Translations under genes and position numbers: made by a program | Shown here: one piece after another, positions 37,501 through 64,000 of the stretch | Layout of the letters: the number at the start of each line of letters is the position of its first letter | How positions within the stretch are numbered: the stretch's first letter is position 1 | Source: Streptomyces antimycoticus | Lineage (GTDB): Bacteria; Actinomycetota; Actinomycetes; Streptomycetales; Streptomycetaceae | Direction: 5' to 3' | NCBI RefSeq assembly: GCF_005405925.1 | Contig: NZ_BJHV01000001.1 | Location: forward strand, 744,001 to 808,000 | Length of the DNA stretch: 64,000 bases | The notes under the pieces: generated by a model | What the model was told of the DNA's origin: nothing | Seen by the model: the letters and a program-made list of their open reading frames with translations, nothing else | The model's database searches: none

Positions 37501-40500
37501 CTCCGGGACGCACACCGAGGAGACGGTGGCCGGGCTGGCGCGGGGGATGCTCCGCGCGCTGGAGGAGATCATCGGCCACTGCGCCGACCCCGCGGCGGGC
37601 GGCCGCACCCCGTCCGACTTCCCGCTGGCCCGGCTGGACCAGGCCGCGGTGGACCGCATCGCCGGCGACGGCCGGGCGGTCGAGGACATCTATCCGCTGA
37701 CCCCGACGCAGGCCGGGATGCTCTTCCACGGGCTGATGGATCCGGCGTCGGACACCTATGTCAACCAGGTCCAGCTGACGCTGACCGGGGCGCGCGATCC
37801 GCAGGCGCTGGCCACCGCGTGGCGGCACACGGTGGACGCCAATCCGATCCTGCGCACCCATCTGGTGTGGGCGGAAACCCCGGAGCCGCTGCAGGTCGTG
37901 ACGCGCGGGGCGACGCTCCGGATCGTCCACCACGACTGGACGGAGCGGCCCGAGGAGTGGCGCGAGACCGAGCTGCTCCGCATGCTCGCCGAGGACCGGG
38001 CCGAGGGGATCGACCTGGCCACGGCGCCGCTGATGCGGCTGGCGCTGATCCGGCTGTCCGCCGACGAGGTCCGGATCGTCTGGACCTTCCACCATGTGCT
38101 GCTCGACGGCTGGAGCGCGGCACAGGTCTTCGACGAGGTCTGCGAGCGGTACGCGGCGCTCACCGCGGGCCGGGCGCCCATGGTGCCCGCCCGCCGGCCG
38201 TTCCGCGAGTACCTGGGCTGGCTCGGCGAGCAGGACCCCGCGGAGGCCGAGCGGTACTGGCGTACGGCGCTGGCGGGGTTCGCCTCGCCCACCGAACTGC
38301 CCCGCGACCGGCCCGCGTCGGAGGCGCACCGCACCGCCTCGTCGGGCTCGCACCGGGTCACCCTCGGCGCCGAGGAGTCCGCGCTGCTCCGTACGACGGC
38401 ACAGCGGGGCGGGCTGACCATGAACACGGTGGTGCAGGGCGCCTGGGCGCTGCTGCTGTCCCGGTACAGCGGGTCCGACGACCTGTGCTTCGGCACCACC
38501 GTCTCGGGGCGGCCGGCCGCGCTGCCGGGGGTCGAGTCCATGGTCGGGGTGTTCATCAACACCATCCCCACCCGGGTCCGGGTGGCGGGGCGGAGCAGGC
38601 TGCTGGACTGGCTGCGGGAGCTGCAGTCGGCGCAGTCGGAGGCCCGGCTCTTCGAGTCCGTGTCCCTGGCCCAGCTGGGGAGCTGGAGCGAGGTGCCCGG
38701 CGGGGTGAGCCTCTTCGACTCCATCGTGGTCTTCGAGAACTACCCGTTCGACAGCGAGGCCATCACGGCTCACGGCCTGGGCATCCGGCAGGAGCGGGAT
38801 GTGGAGCCCACCAACTTCGCGCTCAGCGTCGTGGTGGCGCCCGAGGAGCGCCTGTCGATCTCGCTCGACTACGACCCCGCGGCCTTCGACGCCTCGACGA
38901 TCGAGCGGCTGGGCACGTGTCTGCGCACACTGCTGGAGGAGATGGCGGCCGATCCGGAGCGCCGGCTGGACGACCTGCCGCTGATCGGCGAGGGCGAGAC
39001 GCGCGGAATTCTCGACCGCTTCAGCGGCACCGTCACAGCCGCGCCGCACGCGGTGCTGCCCGCGCTCTTCGAGGCACAGGCGGCCCGTACCCCGGACGCG
39101 GTGGCGGTGCTGGGCGACGGCGGACGGCTGACCTACCGGGAGCTGAACGAGCGCGCCAACCGGCTCGCCCGGCTGCTGATCGCCTCGGGCGCCGGGCCGG
39201 AACGGTTTGTGGCCCTCGCGCTGCCGCGCACCCCGGAGCTGGTGGTGGCCGTGCTGGCGGTGCTCAAGAGCGGGGCGGCCTATCTCCCGGTCGACCCGGC
39301 GTATCCGGCGGAGCGGATCGCCTTCATGCTCGGCGACATCGCCCCGGACACGGTGGTGACGACCGGGGACGTGGCGGACCGCGTCCCCGCCGGGGCGGGC
39401 GGCCGGATCCTGCTGGACGACGCGGAGTTCGGCCGACGGCTGGCCGAGCTGCCCGCGCAGGACATCCACGACGCCGAGCGGCGCTGCCCGCTGGACCCCG
39501 GCCATCCGGCGTACGCCATCCACACCTCGGGGTCGACCGGTACGCCCAAGGGCGTGGTGGTCACCCATGCGAGCGTGGCCGCGCTGGCCGCGTGGGCGCG
39601 GGAGGAGTTCGGCGCCCAGGGGCTCTCCCATGTGGTGGCCTCGACCTCCCTCAACTTCGATGTGTCGGTCTTCGAGATCCTCTGCCCGCTGCTGGCCGGC
39701 GGCGCCGTCGAGATCGTCCGCGATCTGCTCACCCTGGCCGAGGGGACGGAAGCCTGGACGGCGAGCCTGATCAGCGCCGTGCCCTCGGCGCTCGGGCAAG
39801 TACTCGGCAGGGGGTCGGTCTCGGTGACGGCCGGCACGGTGGTGCTGGCGGGCGAGGGGCTCGCCGCCCGCACCGTCCAGGAGGTCCGCGCGGCCATCCC
39901 CGGCTGCCGGGTGGCGAACATCTACGGGCCCACCGAGGCGACCGTCTACGCCACCGCCTGGACCTGCGACCCCGCCGATCCCGACCGCACCCCGCCCATC
40001 GGCGCCCCGGTCGCCGCCACCCGGGCCTATGCCCTGGACGCGCGGCTGCGGCCGGTGCCGGTCGGTGTGCCGGGCGAGCTGTATCTGGCGGGGCCGGGCC
40101 TGGCCCGGGGGTACTTCGGCCGGCCGGGGCTGACCGCGCAGCGGTTCACGGCCGATCCGTTCGGCCCCGCGGGTGGCCGGATGTACCGCACCGGCGACCT
40201 GGTCCGTTGGGACGAGCGGGGGCAGCTGGAGTACCTCGGCAGAACCGACGACCAGGTCAAGGTGCGCGGCTTCCGGATCGAACTGGGCGAGGTCGAGGCA
40301 GCGCTGGCGCGCCACCCCGATATCGCCGAGGCGGCCGCGGCCGTCGTCGACACCGGCGGTCACAAGCGCCTGGCCGGCTATGTGGTCCAGGTCCCCGGCG
40401 CCCCGCCGGTGGACACCGCAGCGATCCGCGCCTTCCTCGTCACGAGCCTGCCGGACCATATGGTCCCCTCGGCCCTGGTCGTCCTGGACCGGCTGCCGCT

Positions 40501-43500
40501 GGGGTCCAGCGGCAAGCTGGACCGGCGTGCGCTGCCCGCGCCCGTCTGGGCGGCCCGTGCCACCGGCCACGTCGAGCCGCGCACGGAGACCGAGAAGGCC
40601 CTCGCCGCCATCTGGGCGGAGGTCCTCGGGGTGGAGCGGATCGGTGTGGAGGACAACTACTTCGCCCTCGGCGGCGATTCCATCCTCAGCATCCAGATCG
40701 TCTCCGCCGCCCGGCGGGCCGGTATCGAGCTGACCCCGCGCCATCTCTTCGTCCACCAGAGCGTGGCGGAGCTGGCCACGGCCGCGCGGGTGGCCCCGGC
40801 CACGGCGACCGCTCACGAGCAGGGCCCGGTCGTCGGGGAGGTGCCGCTGACCCCGATCCAGCACTGGCTCTTCGAGCAACTGCCGAATACGGCAGGGCAC
40901 TTCACCCAGTCGGTCTCGGCCGAGCTGACCGCGCCGGTGGACGAGCACGCGCTGCGGACCGCCCTGTCCACGGTGGTGACCCACCATGACGCCCTGCGGC
41001 TGCGCTTCGAGCGCACCGAGGACGGCGCCGTACGCCAGCACAACGCCCCGCCGGAGGACCAGCCGGTGCTGGACCTCCACGACCTGTCCTCCGTGGCGCC
41101 GGGGCGGCGGGACGCGGTGATGCGGGAGACGGCAGCGCGGATACGGGCCGGGTTCGACCTGGCCCGGGGGCCGCTGCTGCACGCGGCGCTCTTCACCCGG
41201 GGCGAGGGGGAACGCCCCGTACTGCTGCTGACGGCCCACCATCTGGTGGTCGACGCCGTCTCCTGGCGCATCGTGCTGGAGGACCTGGACACCGCCTACC
41301 GGCAGACCGCCGCGGGCCGGACGGTGGAACCGGGCGCCAAGACCACGTCGTTCCGCACCTGGGCACGGCGCCTGAGCGAGCACACCGCCGCCGGGGGCTT
41401 CGATGCCGAGCGCGACCACTGGGCGGCCACCCAGGGCTGCACCGACCTGCCCACGGACGGCGAAGGCCCCAACACCGCTGCCTCCGAGGAGGAGGTGACC
41501 GTCCGGCTCGGCGTCGAGGAGACCCGTCTGCTGCTGCAGGAGGGGCCGGGCGCGTACCGGACCCGGGTCAATGACGTCCTGCTCTGCGCCCTGGGACGGG
41601 TGCTGGCCCGCTGGACCGGCCGGGACCGGGTGGCGGTGGCCCTGGAGGGGCACGGCCGGGAGGAGATCTTCGAAGACGTCGATCTGTCCCGTACGGTCGG
41701 CTGGTTCACCAGCATGTACCCCGTCGCGCTGGAGACACCCGACGACTGGGGGCTGGAGCGGACGCTGAAGGCGGTCAAGGAGCGGCTGCGCGCGATCCCC
41801 GGAAACGGCCTGGGCTACGGGGCGCTGCGCCATCTGTCCGGCGCGGCCGCCGCCGGCCTCCCCGCCGCCCCGAAGATCAGCTTCAACTACCTCGGGCAGC
41901 AGGACTGGGAGCCGCCCGCGGCGGATGGTCTGCTGCACGCCCTGACCGGTGGGCTGGAGGGCGATATGAGCCCCGAGGCGGACCGGCCACATCTCCTCGA
42001 TGTGATCGGCCGGGTGACGGACCGACGGCTCGAACTCAGCTGGTCCTACTCCCGGTCGCGGCACCGGCGCGCCACCGTGCGCCGGCTGGCCGAGGAGATG
42101 GTGGAGGAGCTGCGGGCCATCGTGCGGCTGTGCACCCGCCCCGATACGGGCGGGCGGACGCCCTCGGACTTCCCGCTGGCCGCGCTGGACCAGGCGACCG
42201 TCGACCGGCTGGCGGGCGACGGCCGGGACGTGGCCGATATCCATCCGCTAACCCCGACCCAGTCCGGGCTGCTCTTCCACGCACTGGCCCAGCGGGACCA
42301 AGGGCTCTATGTGGAGCAGGCGACGTTCGTCCTGGACGGGGTCGCCGACTCCCGGGTGCTGGCGGCCGCCTGGCAGCATGTCGTGGACCGCACCCCGGTG
42401 CTGCGCGGCGAGGTGGTGGTGCACGATGTGGCCGAGCCGCTGATGGTCGTGCGCCGCGGCGCGGTCGTACCGGTCGAGGAGCTGGACTGGACCGGCCTCA
42501 CGGAGGACGAGCGCACGGCCGCGCTGGAGCGGCTGCTGGATCAGGACCGCGCCCGTGGGGTCGATCTCGCCGCGGCCCCGCTGCTCCGCGTCACCCTGGC
42601 CCGGCTCTCGCCCGGTGAGGTGCGGGTGCTGTGGACCTTCCACCATGTGCTGCTGGACGGATGGAGCGTCTTCCAGGTGCTCGGCGATGTCTTCGCCGCC
42701 CATGCCGCCCTGGCCGCCGGTGAGCAGCCGAGGCTGCAAGCCCGCAGGCCGTTCGCGGACTATGTCGCCTGGCTCGGCCGTCAGGACCACACGCGCGCCG
42801 AGGCGCACTGGCGGCGGGCCCTGGAGGGATTCACCGCTCCCACTCCCCTCCCCTATGACCGCAGGCCGACGCCGGAGATCGCGACCCGGTCCTCGCACTG
42901 GCTGTCGCAGCGACTCGGTGAGCAGAACACCGCCGCCCTCCAGGACTTCGCCCGGCGGCACCGGCTCACCATGAATACGATCGTCCAGGGCGCTTGGGCG
43001 TTGCTCGTATCCCGCTTGAGCGGCGAATCGGACGTCTGCTTCGGGACGACGGTCTCCGGGCGGCCGGCGGAGCTGCCCGGCGCGGACGACATCACCGGCA
43101 TCTTCATCAACACCCTCCCGGTGCGGTGCGCGGTGCCGGGCGCCGCCGGGACCGCCGCCTGGCTGCGGGAGCTCCAGGCCGAGCAGGCGGACGCGCGCGG
43201 CTTCGGCCATGTGCCGCTGTCCGAGCTGCGGGGCTGGAGCGAACTCCCGGCCGGGGTGGACCTCTTCGAGAGCCTGGTGGTGTTCGAGAACTACCCCATC
43301 AACAGCGCCGCCGCGGCCGAGCACGGACTGCGGGTGCGCGATCTGAACGCCCTGGAGTCCACCAACTACGCGCTGACGGTGGTGGTCTCGCCCGGATCCG
43401 AACTGTCCGTGGAACTCGGCTACGATCCGCGGCTTTTCGCGGAGGCCACCGCCGAGGCGCTGGCGGACCGGCTCACCCATCTCCTCGGCGCCCTGGCCGC

Positions 43501-45364
43501 CGCCCCCGACGAGCTGCCGCTGGACCACATCGACGTCCTCCCGGCCGCCGAGCGCCACCGGCTGCTGGTGGACTGGAACGACACCGCCCGGCAGGTGCCC
43601 GAGGCGACCTGGGCCGAGCTGTTCGAGGCGGCGGCGGACCGCGGCCCGGACGCGGTGGCGGTGGACTCCCTGCGCCTGCGGCTGACCTACGCGGAGCTGG
43701 ACGGCCGGGCCAACCGCCTCGCCCACCACCTCATCGGGCAGGGCGTGGGCCCCGGGCGGATCGTCGCGCTGGTGCTGCCCCGGTCGGTGGAGTCCGTCGT
43801 CGCCCGGCTCGCGGTGGCCAAGGCCGGGGGCGCCTATCTGCCCATCGATCCCGACTACCCGGCCGAGCGCATCGAGTTGATGCTCAAGGACTCCGCCCCG
43901 CATCTCGTGATCGAGCGGGCGGCCGAGGTCCGGGCCCCGGACGGCCCGGCACACCGCCCCACGGACGAGGACCGCCTCGGCGCCGTCCACCCGGATGACC
44001 CCGCCTATGTGATCTACACCTCCGGGTCCACCGGAACCCCCAAGGGAGTGATCGTCACCCACCGCGGGATCGCCGGGTTCGCCGCCGCCGAGGCCGAGCA
44101 CTTCCAGGTGCGGCCGGAGGACCGCGTGCTGCAGTTCTCCTCGCCCGGCTTCGACGCCTCCGTGCTGGAGCTGTGCATGGCGCTGCCCTCCGGAGCCGCC
44201 CTGGTGGTGCCCGAGCCCGGCCCGCTGCTGGGCGGCCATCTCGCGGAGATCCTGCGGCGGCAACGGATCACGCACACCCTCATCCCGCCCGCCGCCCTCG
44301 CGACACTGCCCAACGGCACCGAGCGGGAACTGCCCGACCTGCGGACGCTGATCGTGGGAGGGGACGCCTGCGGGGCGGAACTGGCCGCCCGATGGGCGCC
44401 GTATCACCGCATGGTCAACGCGTACGGGCCGACCGAGACCACCGTGGTGGCCACCTGGTCCGAGCCGCTCGACTCAGGCGGGGCCCCGCCGCCGATCGGG
44501 CGGCCCATCCCCAACACCCGGGTCCGGCTGCTCGACGCGCGGCTGCGCCCGGTGCCGGTGGGTGTACCCGGCGAGCTGTGGGTCAGCGGTCCGTCGCTCG
44601 CCCGCGGCTATCTGGGCCGCGCCGGGCTGACCGCCTCCCGCTTCCTCGCCGACCCCTTCGGGCCGCCCGGCTCCCGGATGTACCGCACCGGCGACCTCGC
44701 CCGCTATGACGCCCAGGGCCGCCTCCACCATCTGGGGCGCGTCGACCACCAACTCAAGCTGCACGGCCATCGCATCGAGGCCGGTGAGGTGGAGACCGCC
44801 CTGTGCGGCCACTCCGCCGTCGCGGAGGCGGTGGTGACGGTGCGGGAGGATGAGCCCGGTGTGCGCCGGCTGGTGGCCCATCTGGTCCTCGCGCCCGGGG
44901 CCGCCGCCCCGGCCGACACCGAGCTGCGCACCCATCTGGGCCGGACGCTTCCCGGCCCGATGGTCCCGTCGGCGTTCGCCGTGCTGGACCGGCTGCCGCT
45001 CACCGAGAACGGCAAGACCGACCGCGCGGCGCTGCCCACACCCGGCCCGGCCACCACCGCCGCCGCACCGGCCGGCCATATCGCCCCGCGCACCCCCACC
45101 GAGGAGGTCATCGCGGAGATCTGGTCGGAGGTGCTGGGGGTGGCGCCGGTCGGCGCGGAGGACGAGTTCTTCGCCCTGGGCGGTGACTCGGTCCGAAGCC
45201 TGCTGATCGCCTCCCGGGCCAAGGAGGCGTTCGCCGTCGATCTGACCCCGCGGGACATTCTGACCGCGCGCACCGTCTCCGCCCTCGCCGACCTGGTCGA
45301 GGAGCACATTCTGCGCGAACTCGAAGACGCCGCTTCCGGCGGCAGCGACCACGACGACCGGTGA
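26736..45364 (+). CDS. Five-module non-ribosomal peptide synthetase (frame interrupted once)
   Basis: After correcting one frameshift the protein is about 6,209 residues: A-T, C-A-T-E, C-A-T-E, C-A-T-E, C-A-T. It activates five amino acids as adenylates, loads them on carrier-protein phosphopantetheine and condenses them. Residues 2, 3 and 4 are converted to the D form. There is no starter C domain, so the peptide N-terminus is probably a free amine, and no TE, so the chain passes to the next protein. All C (HHxxxDG), E (HHxxxD, EGHGRE) and T (GGDS) motifs look intact. The frame breaks in the C-run 34753-34756; one added C restores [14 protein letters not shown]. Start ATG 26736; gaaggg lies 12 bp before it. 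Confidence 0.92.
28561..33105 (+). other. NRPS module 2: C(LCL)-A-T-E
   Basis: The C domain is of the L-L type ([22 protein letters not shown] at 29001). Pocket code DVFSVALVYK, nearly the same as module 4. Phe239 and Tyr331 make a small pocket; the code shares five specificity positions with the Ala code DLFNNALTYK, so Ala or another small residue is a guess. Carrier Ser at 31605. The E domain has [10 protein letters not shown] (His at 32118) and EGHGRE, so a D residue is expected. Confidence 0.75.
33106..37671 (+). other. NRPS module 3: C(DCL)-A-T-E, Val-like
   Basis: The C domain is of the D-L type ([22 protein letters not shown]), matching the upstream E domain. Pocket code DAYWWGGTFK resembles Val codes such as DAFWIGGTFK. 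The frameshift (34753-34756) falls in the N-terminal part of this A domain. Carrier Ser at 36110. E domain with [10 protein letters not shown] and EGHGRE: D-Val-like residue expected. Confidence 0.78.
37672..42225 (+). other. NRPS module 4: C(DCL)-A-T-E
   Basis: D-L type C domain (HHVLLDGWS). The A3 motif begins HTSGSTG where Tyr is usual. Pocket code DVFSVAIVYK, one position from module 2, so probably the same small residue. Carrier Ser at 40679. The E domain reads [10 protein letters not shown]: the catalytic His and Asp stay but the Gly is Ala. EGHGRE is intact, so epimerisation is still likely. Confidence 0.75.
42226..45364 (+). other. NRPS module 5: C(DCL)-A-T, end of first synthetase
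   Basis: D-L type C domain (HHVLLDGWS). Pocket code DALLIGAVVK, close to modules 1 and 10. Carrier Ser at 45188 in LGGDSV, the only carrier here with V after the Ser. No E or TE follows; the protein ends in a short acidic tail ([18 protein letters not shown]) that may dock onto the next synthetase. The residue stays L. Confidence 0.75.
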
Positions 45365-45375
45365 GGAAGGACGAC

Positions 45376-64000
<18,625 letters not shown>

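Overview
The window is very GC-rich actinobacterial DNA with strong G/C bias at third codon positions, many GTG starts and TGA stops. Gene content points to a Streptomyces-like organism: a GylR-type regulator next to a glycerol kinase, an anti-sigma-like ATPase, an SseB-domain protein, UppP, an ECF41-like sigma factor, two P450s and a giant NRPS locus. One rare TTA codon (3693-3695) is also in keeping with Streptomyces. No rRNA, tRNA, CRISPR array or insertion sequence was recognised.

Layout. 1-3454: aldarate catabolism, with a GntP permease and an L-talarate/galactarate dehydratase-like enolase on the minus strand and a divergent LysR regulator. 3588-10142: a DUF2867-like protein, a P450, an RsbW-like ATPase, an IclR regulator with glycerol kinase, an SseB-like protein and UppP. 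10161-12660: an old-yellow-enzyme homologue divergent from an ECF41-like sigma factor, with matching promoter-like motifs facing both ways. 12661-17110: a 32-bp tandem repeat, an SDR with its XRE/MmyB-like regulator, an atypical His-rich P450 and a serine hydrolase. 17172-22845: MHS transporter, FAD amine oxidase and XRE-cupin regulator (a polyamine/amine-use set), then a frame-broken TetR divergent from an SDR over a clear operator, a small membrane protein and a zinc-ribbon protein.

23160-64000: five co-directional genes with short gaps. The first two look like a copper amine oxidase split into an N-terminal-domain protein and a secreted catalytic-domain protein. The third is a 452-residue serine hydrolase resembling the stand-alone PBP-type thioesterases that release and cyclise non-ribosomal peptides. 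The last two are NRPS genes. The first has five modules (A-T / C-A-T-E / C-A-T-E / C-A-T-E / C-A-T). The second has at least five (C-A-T-E / C-A-T / C-A-T-E / C-A-T / C-A-T...) and runs off the right edge. There is no starter C domain and no terminal TE at the end of the first protein. C-domain subtype agrees with E-domain placement throughout. By-eye pocket codes suggest the order X1, D-small2, D-Val3, D-small4, X5, D-basic6, Thr7, D-basic8, Val9, X10, where X is a hydrophobic or aromatic residue. Only the Thr and Val-like calls are reasonably firm.

Three genes (TetR and both NRPSs) are broken by what looks like the same event, one missing base in a short C (or G) run. I read these as probable sequence errors and annotate the genes as intact with a flagged frameshift.
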